A stretch of 64,000 bases of DNA from Streptomyces broussonetiae (GTDB lineage Bacteria > Actinomycetota > Actinomycetes > Streptomycetales > Streptomycetaceae), in contig NZ_CP047020.1 of the NCBI RefSeq assembly GCF_009796285.1, positions 9,671,780 to 9,735,779 of the forward strand, in the 5' to 3' direction. Position 1 is the first letter of the stretch; each line of letters opens with the position of its first letter. Made by a program: the position numbers and the translations under genes. Of the stretch, positions 18,100 through 26,599 are shown one piece after another. A model generated the notes under the pieces. It ran no database searches and was not told where the DNA came from. It saw only the letters and a program-made list of their open reading frames with translations.

Positions 18100-18483
18100 T
18101 CAGCCGAAGGGGAGGTCGACGTCCTTCTCGATGCAGAGTTGCAGGACGACCATCAACTGGCGGGCGTCGTTGATGTGCCGTTGGAGAGGTGGGTCGGTGT
18201 TTCCGTCTTGAGGGTGGTCGGCGATCTCCTGAAGGCGGGGCAGGATCGCGGCGCACTGGACCGGCGTGAGGTCGGGGCCGTCATCGTCGGGATGATTGAG
18301 GAGTGGTGCCAGGGTGGTGGAGACGTCGTTCCACGGGCGCTGTCCGCCGAAGCCGTGCATCTCGTCCAGTGCGAACCCCTCGGCCTGTGCCAGCCACCGC
18401 CGGAACAGTTCGAAGCCGGTGTAGGACCAGGAGACGTCCGGGCTGCCGGTGTCACCGTCTCCTGGAAACAGAACGAGCCCCAC
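18100..18483 (-). CDS. Conserved hypothetical protein
   Basis: A 127-residue acidic protein starting at GTG with AGGAGG seven bases upstream. It contains DVSWSYTGFELFRRWLAQ, RPWNDVSTTLAPLLNHP and DARQLMVVLQLCIEKDV, a pattern seen in widely distributed small Streptomyces proteins of unknown function. No motif suggests an activity. Its 5' neighbour is a gene-fragment junction. Confidence 0.75.
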   Translation of the reverse strand: MGLVLFPGDGDTGSPDVSWSYTGFELFRRWLAQAEGFALDEMHGFGGQRPWNDVSTTLAPLLNHPDDDGPDLTPVQCAAILPRLQEIADHPQDGNTDPPLQRHINDARQLMVVLQLCIEKDVDLPFG

Positions 18484-18570
18484 ATGTCCTCCTCGCTGAC
18501 CGAGCCCACAGGATCGGCCTCAAGGAAGGGCGACAGCAACTGAAATGATCTCTCCGTGGCTGGTGTGATC

Positions 18571-18633
18571 ACGGCGTCGCGGGTGAGCACGCCGACGACC
18601 TGCGGCGCGAGCGTGCGCAGCAAGTCGTCGACG
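18571..18633 (-). pseudogene. Possible RNA polymerase sigma factor, N-terminal scrap
   Basis: The leftward frame reads VDDLLRTLAPQVVGVLTRD, similar to the first residues of SigJ/DUF6596-type ECF sigma factors, then ends in unrelated sequence. About 20 codons only. It meets the methyltransferase fragment head to head. Confidence 0.3.
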
Positions 18634-18918
18634 TTGATTCATGTCCCCGACGAAGCAGTGCCTACGGTCTTCGGCCACTTCCGGCGCGTGTTGCGTCCCG
18701 GCGGACCACTGTTGCTCGGCTTTCACGTCGGCGACGGGTCGAGGCTGAAGACGCAGGGCTACGGCGGCCACCCGATGAACGTCCACGTTCACCGCCGCCA
18801 GCCTGACCGAGCGGCCGCCTGGCTACGCGATGCCGGGTTCACCGTCGAGGCCCAAATGCTGATCGACCCCGACGAGAGCGTTCTAGGTGCAGTCCTCTTC
18901 GCACGCCGTCAGTCCTAG
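18634..18918 (+). pseudogene. SAM-dependent methyltransferase, C-terminal fragment
   Basis: The frame from LIHVPDEAVPTVFGHFRRVL through RPGGPLLLGFHVGDG is motif post-I to III of a class I methyltransferase; it continues normally to the stop (AVLFARRQS). The N-terminal SAM-binding glycine motif is missing because unrelated DNA lies upstream of 18634. Non-functional remnant. Confidence 0.75.
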
Positions 18919-18997
18919 CCACGCCAGCGGTCCGGTTGCGGCCGATGACACAGTGAAGTTGGACCACATCAACTGAGACAGCCTCCGGCATCCGCTC

Positions 18998-19600
18998 CCA
19001 CTGGAACGGATGGGCGACACCAGCAGCGACAACCTGCTGACCGCCCTGGCCGAGGCCAAGGCGCGGCCTTTGTCGCGGGTGCTGTGCGCACTCGGCGTCC
19101 GCGGGACAGGACGCTCCATGTCCCGGCGCATCGCCCGGCACTTCGCGACCATGGACAACATCCGAGCCTCCAACGCCGACGCCCTGCAAGCAGTCGAGGG
19201 GATCGGCCCCGAGAAGGCACCTTCCATCGTCGCCGAACTCGCCCCACTCATCGACAAACTCGTCGCGGCCGGGGTGAACATGACCGAGCCGGGCGCCACA
19301 CCCCCGCCTGCCACCACGGACAACGAGACCGTCACCGCCCCGGCTGCCGGTCCGCTCGCCGGGATGACGGTCGTGGTCACCGGCGCGATGACCGGGCCAC
19401 TGGAACAGCTCAGCCGCAACCAGGCGAACGAGCTCATCGAACGGGCCGGCGGCCGCTCCTCCTCCAGCGTGTCCAAGAAGACCACCCTGGTGGTCGCCGG
19501 TGACAACGCCGGCTCCCAGCGTGCCAAGGCCGAAGACCTCGGCATCCGCCTCGCCACCCCCGACGAGTTCGCCGCCCTCGTCGCCGACTACCTCAACTGA
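18998..19600 (+). pseudogene. ligA: NAD-dependent DNA ligase LigA, C-terminal HhH-BRCT fragment
   Basis: From PLERMGDTSSDNLL the frame follows the C-terminal third of bacterial LigA: helix-hairpin-helix repeats (KARPLSRVLCALGVRG, ALQAVEGIGPEKAPSIVAEL), a 30-residue linker, then a BRCT domain (GMTVVVTGAMTG to FAALVADYLN). The adenylation and OB domains are missing. An ATG at 19010 leaves a 196-residue frame, but there is no RBS before it. Probably a remnant of an accessory ligase gene; expression as a DNA-binding HhH-BRCT protein cannot be excluded. Confidence 0.75.
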
Positions 19601-19770
19601 CGTCGCGCGGCAGGAAGTCGACCTCGATACTTCCGGGTGGCAAGGGCATTTGTCATCGTGAAGCATCCGGCCGCAGCTCTCCCCCGTAGCGACGGGCCGG
19701 ACACCACGACCCGTCTCGCTACGACACGCGCCAGAGTCTCGTCGGCGGCTGGCAGAAGTAGCGCGGGCTC

Positions 19771-19788
19771 AGCCCCGTGAACGGGGCT
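19771..19788 (-). terminator. Candidate hairpin downstream of arr
   Basis: AGCCCCGT pairs with ACGGGGCT around a tight turn, 80 bases past the arr stop. No strong T-run, so tentative. The rest of 19601-19869 shows nothing else. Confidence 0.3.
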
Positions 19789-19869
19789 GTCCAGGAGGGC
19801 TCGTACGCCGTGATCACACCAGCCGCAGCGAGAGCATCTCACCGTGACCCAGTAGTTACGAGACAACCT

Positions 19870-20286
19870 TCAGTTGATGATTTCGGCGCGGTCATCCAGA
19901 CGGATTGCGGCCAGCCGGTCTCGCCACATCTGGAGAGCTTCGGGTGTCTGTCGCGTCCAGTCGGTGACCTCGCCAACGATCCGGAGCGGTTCCCTGCTGC
20001 GATAGGAGCGAGTGGGATTGCCCGGGAACTTCTTGTCGGTGACGTTTGGATCGTTCTCGAACTCCCCGGTCGGTTCGACGACATACACCCGCGGGGCCCC
20101 GTCACCGGCGGCGAGTTCGGCAGCGAGTCCCGCGCCGTCGCGCAACGCAGTGAAGTAGATATGGTTCATCACGATTTCGGGCCGGTAGTTGGAACGGAAA
20201 CCGGCGGTGAGGTGATCTCCGACCCGCAGCTCGGCCTTCGTGCCGTGAAAGAACAGTCCCTCGTCCAACGTCTCGTCCATCGCCAC
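19870..20286 (-). CDS. arr: NAD+:rifampin ADP-ribosyltransferase
   Basis: A 138-residue protein of the Arr family, normal length. Conserved features are LFFHGTKAEL (His14), VMNHIYFT (Tyr), and YVVEPTGEFENDPNVTDKKF followed by PGNPTRSYRSREPLRIVGEV, the family signature with the catalytic Asp. Arr transfers ADP-ribose from NAD+ to the C23 hydroxyl of rifamycins and inactivates them. Start is GTG at 20286 or ATG at 20280; neither has a strong RBS. It lies alone between a ligase fragment and an ISL3 remnant. Confidence 0.92.
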   Translation of the reverse strand: MAMDETLDEGLFFHGTKAELRVGDHLTAGFRSNYRPEIVMNHIYFTALRDGAGLAAELAAGDGAPRVYVVEPTGEFENDPNVTDKKFPGNPTRSYRSREPLRIVGEVTDWTRQTPEALQMWRDRLAAIRLDDRAEIIN

Positions 20287-20348
20287 AGGTTACGGCACCT
20301 ACTTGTCCGCCCCTGCTGCGACCTTCTGTTCCATAGCTCTACGGGTCG

Positions 20349-21062
20349 TCACGCACCGCGTCGGCGTCCCAGGAGGCCGGCACAGCAGATGCTGCATGCC
20401 GTGCGGGATCGCGTGGCCGAGCCGTCACGGCACACGACCTCGACACCAGGATGTTCGCGCAGCCAGGACTCCAGCGTCGCGGCCTCTCGGTCGGGCAGGA
20501 CCGCGACGCGCCTGCCGGTCTCGGCTTCCGTGATGATCGTGGCGTAGCGGTGGCGGCGGCGCAGGGCGAAATCGTCCACGCCGATCACCCGTGGGACTGT
20601 CTGCTGCGGCAGCGGCAGGCGCCGCAGATGGCGCAGCGCGGTACTTCGGGAAACGGGCACGGCCAGCAGGCCGGCCAGGCGTGCGGCCGCCCGGCCGCAT
20701 AACTCCCGTGCCACCTGGGATATCTGCCCTGCGAGCCGCACCGTGCGGCGCTGATGGCGCTCCAGCAGTACGGGAATCTGCTCGCGGAAGGTCTGCCGCC
20801 AGCAGCCCAGGGCCGGACAAGCCAGCCGCCGTACGCGCAGGTGGTCGACGACCTGGCGGCCGTCGACCGGCACGTCCCTCACCGTTCGGCGGTGATAACC
20901 GTGCACCTTCGCCGTCGGCGTTCCGCACACGGGACACGGCACCGCGATATCCCGGGTCCGGGCGGAAACCACCACCGTGTTGCCGTCGTCCGCCACGTCC
21001 TCGACGACCAGCACCGAGAGACCCGAAAACACCATACCTATAAGGGAGTTGATATCCACCAC
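20349..21062 (-). pseudogene. ISL3-family transposase, N-terminal fragment
   Basis: Zinc-finger motif CPVCGTPTAKVHGYHRRTV plus CPALGC, then RVIGVDDFALRRRHRY with the first catalytic Asp and VVCRDGSA with the second. Immediately after DGSA the sequence departs from the family and stops, so the C-terminal half of the usual 400-550 residues is missing. Confidence 0.85.
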
Positions 21063-21209
21063 AAGATCATGATCAAGGGCGGCTACCCGGCGTCACCACC
21101 GACTACGGAACAGAGCCGCTCGCTTTACAGACCCCATCCGAAGAGAAGGGCATCCGCTGGGGCTGACGCCCCCTCGCAGTCGCAGCCTGAACTCGAGGGG
21201 GCCTTCGCC

Positions 21210-21854
21210 TCACCTTCGCCAGAACAGGTGGTGCGTCACGCCGCTCGGGCTGGGCACGACCTCCAGGTGGAACCGGTCGAGCAGCTCATCGGGGGACTCC
21301 CAGAGGCGTAGTCCCGACCCGAGCCTTACCGGTGAGACCGCCACATGCATGGTGTCGACGAGGCCGGCATCGAGGAACTGTCGGATGGTGGTGACCCCGC
21401 CGCCAAGTCGGACATCCTTGCCCTGCGCCGCCTCCCGCGCCCGTTCGAGGACCGTGGCCGGGTCGCCGTCGACGAAGTGGAACGTGGTGTCGGAGAGCGT
21501 GAACGACGGACGCGTGTGGCGGGTCATGACGAACACCGGCGTGCGGAACGGGGGCTCCTGACCCCACCAGCCGCGCCAATCATGGTCCCGCCATGGCCCA
21601 CGCTGCGGCCCGAACTTGTTGCGGCCCATGATCTCGGCACCGATGTTGCGCGCGAAGTCTCGCGTGAAGTAATCGTCCAGGCCCCGGCTCCCCCCGGGAT
21701 CCGTGCGCATGGGCCAGCTCGCCGTGGCTCCGGCCCAGGCAAACAGCCTCTCGGGACGGTCGCATCCGAACGGCCGCTCGAGACTCTGATCCTCACCGGC
21801 ACCGATTCCGTCACTCGAGACGTTGAAGTTCATCACTCTCAGCAGTTGATCCAT
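21210..21854 (-). CDS. Dihydrofolate reductase-like (RibD C-terminal domain) protein
   Basis: A 214-residue protein beginning MDQLLRVMNFNVSSDGIGAG, the family N-terminus, with GAGG eight bases before the ATG. RNIGAEIMGRNKFGPQRGPW, VFVMTRHTRPSFTL and LGGGVTTIRQFLDAGLVD are the cofactor and fold motifs of RibD_C/DHFR-like reductases, many of them YwjB/YyaP-type. Activity is likely NADPH-dependent reduction of a small heterocycle; the substrate is unknown. Single gene. Confidence 0.88.
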   Translation of the reverse strand: MDQLLRVMNFNVSSDGIGAGEDQSLERPFGCDRPERLFAWAGATASWPMRTDPGGSRGLDDYFTRDFARNIGAEIMGRNKFGPQRGPWRDHDWRGWWGQEPPFRTPVFVMTRHTRPSFTLSDTTFHFVDGDPATVLERAREAAQGKDVRLGGGVTTIRQFLDAGLVDTMHVAVSPVRLGSGLRLWESPDELLDRFHLEVVPSPSGVTHHLFWRR

Positions 21855-22121
21855 GTCTGTCCTCGTCAGGTCCGTCGTCATCGTGCAGCGAAGCGCCGCA
21901 CACCATGACGTCGAACGGGACGTGGCCGGATCGACAGCGGTCCGCAACTTTTTCCAAGGCGTGCGAGGAAGCGGCCACAGCGGCGGCGTGAACGTCATGG
22001 ACCCGGAGGGCATCGCGGTGCCCCGGGCGGCCACCGCGACGACTCACGTGCGTCGCAATGGACGTCACCGCCCGTCCGACCGATCCAACCGCTAACCCGG
22101 CGAACCTTGCCGGCCGGAGCA

Positions 22122-22547
22122 CTATTCGAGGATGCCGAGGGCGGTGTCCGGCCTGCAGTGAGGGCAGGCCCGTACCTGGCGCCGCAGTGCGTCAAGGGCC
22201 TGCTGTCGGGTCGCCGGGCGACACCGTCCGCTCTTGGCGGCCGCCCAGCAGTCGCCGGTGTGCATGGCATCGATGTTGCTGCGGTTGAGCCCGTACTGGA
22301 TCAGCCACTCCGGCTGCGACGGCCGGCGCTCCTCACCCCGCCGCCGCTAGTGCTCCCGGCGCTCCTCGTCGGCGATCCACCGGTCGATCAGGGCGAGCTG
22401 CCGCGCGGTCTGCTGCTCGACGACGCGGCGGGCGAACCGCAGCATGTCCAGATCGAGGTCGGCTGGTTCACCTGCCCGCTCCTCTGTGCTGTGCCGTGTG
22501 TCCGCTTGCCGAAGAATTCGAACAAGTGCTCCAATCTCAGTATGCAC
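22122..22547 (-). pseudogene. DUF6233-like protein gene with in-frame amber stop
   Basis: A single leftward frame from GTG 22547 encodes MHTEIGALVRILRQAD, then LDMLRFARRVVEQQ and IDRWIADEERREH, meets TAG at 22347-22349, and continues in the same frame with PEWLIQYGLNRSNIDAMHTG, ALDALRRQVRACPHCRPDTA and a stop at 22122. The second half matches the C-terminus of Streptomyces DUF6233 proteins (a GDCW block followed by CPHCRPDTALG). One nonsense change therefore splits a 140-residue gene. GAGGTG precedes the GTG. The GTG overlaps the divergent LexA-like ATG by six bases. Confidence 0.6.
22518..22533. promoter_or_regulatory. Degenerate SOS-box-like sequence
   Basis: TCGAACAAGTGCTCCA has a perfect left half and a 4/6 right half of the actinobacterial LexA box TCGAAC-N4-GTTCGA. 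It lies nine bases before a gene encoding only a LexA-type HTH. Confidence 0.35.
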
Positions 22548-22760
22548 CGTGTAGAGCACCTCACCGATACCCAGGAGCGCGTCCTGCGCTGTATCCGACA
22601 GGCGATCGCCGACCGTGGCGAGGCGCCGACGGTGCAGGAGATCGGGGAGGCCGTCGGCATGAGCAGCCGGTCCAGCGTCCACTACCAACTGGTCGAGCTG
22701 GAGACGCAGCAGGCGATCGTCCGGGAGCCGGGCCGGGCGAGAGGCATCCGGCTCGCATGA
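22542..22760 (+). CDS. LexA-type winged-helix DNA-binding protein (no protease domain)
   Basis: A 72-residue protein equal to the LexA N-terminal domain: LTDTQERVLRCIRQAIADRG, APTVQEIGEAVGMSSRSSV and HYQLVELETQQAIVREPGRA. It ends where LexA would begin its linker, so autocleavage is impossible. Such stand-alone LexA-HTH proteins are frequent in Streptomyces mobile DNA. Its stop overlaps the next start (ATGA). An imperfect SOS-like box upstream suggests self-control or competition with LexA; that is inference. Confidence 0.8.
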   Translation: MHRVEHLTDTQERVLRCIRQAIADRGEAPTVQEIGEAVGMSSRSSVHYQLVELETQQAIVREPGRARGIRLA

Positions 22761-22954
22761 CCGGTCCGGGGCGCTACCACCTGCTGCACACCATCGGCGG
22801 GCGACCGGCGCAGCACGGTTGGTGGGGGAACGAGAAGGTCGCTCGCGAGAAATACGGCGACTGCGTCGGCCTGCACCGCGCGCCCGGCGCCCGCATCACC
22901 CTGACCGACGAGGAGACCGGAACCGTGTTGACGACCTGGCCCGACGAGCAGTGA
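22757..22954 (+). CDS. Small conserved hypothetical protein
   Basis: A 65-residue protein coupled to the LexA-like gene by an ATGA overlap. GRYHLLHTIGGRPAQHGWWG followed by ARITLTDEETGTVLTTWPDE is a pattern I recognise from many short Streptomyces plasmid and arm proteins. It has no membrane segment or Cys cluster. Function unknown. Confidence 0.7.
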   Translation: MTGPGRYHLLHTIGGRPAQHGWWGNEKVAREKYGDCVGLHRAPGARITLTDEETGTVLTTWPDEQ

Positions 22955-22992
22955 GCGTCTGCCATCCTGGCCAGGATCACGGAGGCGACGCC

Positions 22993-23193
22993 ATGGCCCA
23001 CCGCCCGTACCCCAACCGCGAGCGCGCGCGGAAGCAGATCGAACGGCGCTGCTTCGAAGTGGGCCCCGCCGTCCCGCCGCGACCGCTGACGCAGTTCGAG
23101 CGGCAACTCCTCGACGGCACGGCCACCATCGTGAAGACCGTCGAGCCCATGACGGCCGCCCTGCACCAGATCGCGCCGCCGGCCGGCGAGTAG
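22993..23193 (+). CDS. Small hypothetical protein
   Basis: A 66-residue basic protein starting at ATG with GGAGG nine bases upstream, 38 bases after the previous gene and likely in the same transcript. MAHRPYPNRERARKQIERRC is strongly basic; the remainder is a predicted helix (TQFERQLLDGTATIVKTVEP). No recognised domain. Confidence 0.6.
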   Translation: MAHRPYPNRERARKQIERRCFEVGPAVPPRPLTQFERQLLDGTATIVKTVEPMTAALHQIAPPAGE

Positions 23194-23228
23194 CGTCTCT
23201 CGACACGCTGACCCACCGCCGCGCCGGC

Positions 23229-23441
23229 CTATTCGGCGGGGTCCTCCGTGGCGTGCCGGACCGCCCGCTTCACGGCCTGCTCCAGCTCGTAGCGATTCTC
23301 CCCGGACGCCTCGGCGTGCGCGGTGACGGCCCCCTGCGCGGCCTCGGCCGCCCTGAGCCAACGCGCCCACTGCAGGTTGTACTCCTCGCCGGCCAGGCCC
23401 GCGAGCGCGGCGGGCTCCTGTTCGGCGGATCGTTCAAGCAT
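23229..23441 (-). CDS. Small hypothetical protein
   Basis: A 70-residue protein rich in Ala and Glu (MLERSAEQEPAALAGLAGEE, AVKRAVRHATEDPAE), predicted almost entirely helical. ATG at 23441 is chosen for its AGGA eight bases upstream; an ATG at 23459 is an alternative. The group II intron begins 60 bases upstream of its start and could separate it from its promoter. Confidence 0.5.
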   Translation of the reverse strand: MLERSAEQEPAALAGLAGEEYNLQWARWLRAAEAAQGAVTAHAEASGENRYELEQAVKRAVRHATEDPAE

Positions 23442-24029
23442 GATGTGTGTCCTGAACATGGAAGGAAGTTGGATGTAGGAGCAGTTTCCGGAAATGGTGC
23501 TGTGTGAGAGATGAAGGTTTTGTGGCCCTTCGAAGCCGCCCTGCGGGGGGAGGCTTCAAACTGCCTCATGCTGCGTTAGCTGAAGACTGTCGTGGTGAGC
23601 GATGAGGAAAAGGCGCCGTAGGAGGCGTCAGGTGGGGACCGGAAAGACGAACGCAAGTGAATCGCTGCTGACGTGTCGAAATGGAACCAGACGACATCAA
23701 AACCGGGGCGGATCATGAGTTCCGGGATGAGCCTGGCGGGTGCCCGTCTATTGGCCAGGTGGTGTCCGGCATGGAGGCGACGTGAGTCCGGTCTGCGGCT
23801 CTCGCATGGAACAGGAGAAGGCAGGCGCTGATACGCCCTGACGCAGGTCGGGGGAGAGGGAGTGCCCCAAGCGGCGGACACCGTAAGGGGTCGAGTACCG
23901 ATGCGGCGCCTGCTGGCAGACCGGTCCGTAGTAGTGATGAAGCCCCTGTAATGGGGGTGGAGCGAAGGGGCCGGGTCGTTCGTGGCTGAGTTGATCACAT
24001 CAACCGGGCGAGAGCCCGGGAGGAGTGCG

Positions 24030-25289
24030 ATGGACCAGTTGAAGTCTCAGGTCAAGCCGTTTGATATTTCGAAGTGGGAAGTCAAGGAGGCATGGGAGGA
24101 AGTCAAGGCAAATAGGGGCGCATCCGGCGTGGATGGGCAGAGCATCGACGAATTCGAGAAGGACCTGAGGAGCAACCTCTACAAGGTCTGGAATCGCATG
24201 TCGTCGGGCTCATACTTTCCGCCACCGGTGCGCGCGGTGGAGATCCCCAAGCCGCATGGAGGTGGCACGAGAATGCTCGGCATTCCCACTGTCGCCGATC
24301 GTGTGGCTCAGACCGTGGTTTCCCGGCATCTAGTGAGAAGGGTGGAGACTGTTTTCCACCCGGACAGCTACGGATACCGGCCTGGACGGTCTGCCTTGGA
24401 TGCGGTGGAAAGGTGCCGGGAGCGTTGCTGGAAGCGGGACTGGGTGGTGGAGTTCGACATCGCCAAGTTCTTCGACAGCGTGCCCTGGGACCTGCTGGTC
24501 AAGGCGGTGGAGGCTCACACTAATGCCGTATGGGTGAAGTTGTACGTGCGCCGGTGGCTCACCGCCCCGCTCGTCATGCCCGACGGCTCCCTGCTGGAAC
24601 GGGACCGCGGGACCCCGCAAGGGGCCCCGGTGTCTCCCGTCCTGGCGAACCTGTTCCTGCACTACGCGTTCGACGCCTGGATGGCACGGGAGTTCCCGGG
24701 CATCTGGTTCGAGCGCTATGCGGACGACGCGGTACTGCACTGCGTCACCGAGCGCCAGGCCCGGCAGGTGCTGGCCTCGCTCAGGGACAGGTTGGTCGAG
24801 GTCGGGTTGCAGCTGCACCCGGACAAGACCCGGATCGTCTACTGCAAGGACTCGTACCGGCGCGGCTCCTATGAGCACACGTCGTTCACGTTCCTCGGGT
24901 ACACGTTCCGGCCCAGGAAGAACCGGAATCGGCACGGCAAGCAGTTCCTGTCGTTCGAGCCGGCCATCAGCAGGCAGGCCCTGACCCGGATCGGTCGGGA
25001 AGTGCGTTCGTGGCAACTGCACATCCACACCGGAAGTTCCTTCACAGACCTCGCCCGCAGGATCAACCCTGTGGTCGGGGGCTGGATCAACTACTACGGA
25101 CGATTCCGCCCGTGGGAGCTGATCGCCTTCCTGATGCGCATCAACGCCTACCTGGTGCGTTGGATCCGCCGGAAGTACAAACGGCTCGCAGGCTACCGCA
25201 AAGCGCTCGCGAAGCTCGGGGAGATCGCGCAGCGGTACCCACGCATGTTCGCGCATTGGCGCCTGACCGCTGTCGCCTGCTTGATCTGA
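24030..25289 (+). CDS. ltrA: Group II intron reverse transcriptase/maturase
   Basis: A 419-residue LtrA-type protein. RT motifs are in order: RMLGIPTVADRVAQTVV, DSYGYRPGRSALDAV, VVEFDIAKFFDSVPW, GTPQGAPVSPVLANL, the catalytic YADD and LQLHPDKTRIVYCK. The C-terminal GIIM maturase domain spans INPVVGGWINYYGRFRP onward. No HNH endonuclease domain follows, so retrohoming would be endonuclease-independent. ATG at 24030 has GGGAGGAG six bases upstream; a GTG at 23982 is in frame. It looks intact. Confidence 0.95.
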   Translation: MDQLKSQVKPFDISKWEVKEAWEEVKANRGASGVDGQSIDEFEKDLRSNLYKVWNRMSSGSYFPPPVRAVEIPKPHGGGTRMLGIPTVADRVAQTVVSRHLVRRVETVFHPDSYGYRPGRSALDAVERCRERCWKRDWVVEFDIAKFFDSVPWDLLVKAVEAHTNAVWVKLYVRRWLTAPLVMPDGSLLERDRGTPQGAPVSPVLANLFLHYAFDAWMAREFPGIWFERYADDAVLHCVTERQARQVLASLRDRLVEVGLQLHPDKTRIVYCKDSYRRGSYEHTSFTFLGYTFRPRKNRNRHGKQFLSFEPAISRQALTRIGREVRSWQLHIHTGSSFTDLARRINPVVGGWINYYGRFRPWELIAFLMRINAYLVRWIRRKYKRLAGYRKALAKLGEIAQRYPRMFAHWRLTAVACLI

Positions 25290-25304
25290 TGGTCAGAACG
25301 ACAA

Positions 25305-25371
25305 GAGCCGTGTAACGGGAGACTTTTACGCACGGTTCCGTGAGAGCCGAGGGGTGAGATCCCCCTCGGCT
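25305..25371 (+). ncRNA. Group II intron ribozyme domains V and VI
   Basis: Domain V is the 34-base hairpin from GAGCCGTGT to GCACGGTTC with the catalytic AGC triad. Domain VI follows as GCCGAGGGG paired with CCCCCTCGGC, with an unpaired A-containing segment suitable for branching. Confidence 0.85.
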
Positions 25372-25385
25372 ACTCGATCAACTCA

Positions 25386-25743
25386 TCGGGAACCTCTGCC
25401 ACGGGCGGATCCTAGACGGCGGTCACGGCAGTCCGGCTCTCGGGGCCACCGGCCGATCGGGTAGAGCCGCGCTCGGCCTGGAGGCCGGTGTTCGTGCCGG
25501 GCCGCGGCCGATGTCGGTCAAGCCTGTGAGGCGTACGAAGAGGGTCCACCGGCGAGGCTGCCGCTCCGGCCCGCCGTCACCGCGGAGCACGATGTGGTCC
25601 TGGACCGAGCACCATCCCTGGATTCGCTACGCCAACAGCTACTCATCTGCGCCTTCCCCGCTCGCTGTGCACCGCGGCACCGGAACCCCCGCTTCACTGT
25701 GCAACTTGCCACTCCACACGATGCGTCGCCGGTCCTAGATTGA
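25386..25743 (+). pseudogene. Unassigned coding remnant 3' of the intron
   Basis: Two overlapping open frames have a coding-like composition. The first reads LIGNLCHGRILDGGHG from 25386; after a shift near 25500 the second reads AADVGQACEAYEEGPPARLP and DVVLDRAPSLDSLRQQLLIC to a TGA at 25741. I do not recognise a family. It may be the 3' part of a gene disrupted by the intron or earlier rearrangement. The stretch 25744-26060 shows no feature. Confidence 0.25.
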
Positions 25744-26073
25744 GTTCGAACGCAAACCGCACCCCTTCCCAACCAGCGTCACCTACGAAGTCGTGCCCCT
25801 GACATATGGTCCGGGAGCGGGTGTGCGGGGTCGTGCGGGAAACGGAACTTCACCAAGCCGACTCGGGCAGCCTGGTCTTGTCGCTTCGCGCAAGGCTGGC
25901 CCCAGCGGCGCAGCGACCGCTCGAAATGTCAGGGGAACGTCAAGCCAGCGTCATTCCCCGGCTGACCGTGCACAGGCAAGCTGGCACACGAATCCAACGG
26001 CCCGACCGCGGGCCGCTGTCCACAACTCCCCGGCATCCATTCCAGGACTCCGGGGTCGACCGTAGGGGGAAAC

Positions 26074-26466
26074 ATGCCCGGAGGTATCACCAAGGCCGCC
26101 GTCGCGGCCGTCATCGCCGCAGCCGCAGCCGTCGCCAGCACCACGAGCGCGCAGGCCACCCCGCTCCCCTATCCGGTCACGGACCAGGTTTCGACCGGCA
26201 GTCACGTCGGTGTCTATTCGCAGCCCTACGACACGCCTGCCAACAACCTCGGCTACACCCCCCTGAGTAAGGGGGACTATCTGATGATCGACTGCTGGAT
26301 CGCCGGCGGCCAAGTCGGCAACGCCGGCGACGTGTGGTACCGCACGTGGCAGGTCGAGTACGCCAACGGTTCCAGCTGGGCCACCGTTACCGACCCTTGG
26401 TGGACCTTCGCTCCTTATGTCGACGGCGCCCTCTACTTCCACAACAACATCGTGCCGCCGTGCTGA
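26074..26466 (+). CDS. Secreted SH3-like protein
   Basis: A 130-residue exported protein. ATG has GTAGGGGGGAAAC upstream. A Sec signal peptide (GITKAAVAAVIAAAAAVAST, cleavage after AQA) precedes a domain reading VGVYSQPYDTPANNLGYTPL, LMIDCWIAGGQVGNAGDVWY and a C-terminal Cys pair partner (IVPPC). The pattern resembles bacterial SH3-type cell-wall-binding domains with one disulfide. It is a stand-alone gene. Confidence 0.8.
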   Translation: MPGGITKAAVAAVIAAAAAVASTTSAQATPLPYPVTDQVSTGSHVGVYSQPYDTPANNLGYTPLSKGDYLMIDCWIAGGQVGNAGDVWYRTWQVEYANGSSWATVTDPWWTFAPYVDGALYFHNNIVPPC

Positions 26467-26599
26467 CCTGGTCCAGCCGTCCGGACCTTGGTGTGTGAGG
26501 GGCTGGACGGCCGCGGTCGGGCTGCGGCGCCGGAGCACACGGCTGGTTGGCCCGGCCCCCAGCGTTCTCGCGCTCTTGTCCGCGGTGCCGGTCTGGGCA

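Larger units (their letters stand above)
23502..25379 (+). mobile_element. Group II intron (retroelement)
   Basis: The 5' end is placed at GTGTGAG (23502), matching the GUGYG consensus; a structured about 500-base 5' region follows, then the intron-encoded protein, then canonical domains V and VI. The 3' end falls just after the domain VI stem, within 25372-25379. It does not follow an obvious transcription terminator, so class C targeting is not supported. Intron class is unassigned. Confidence 0.8.
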
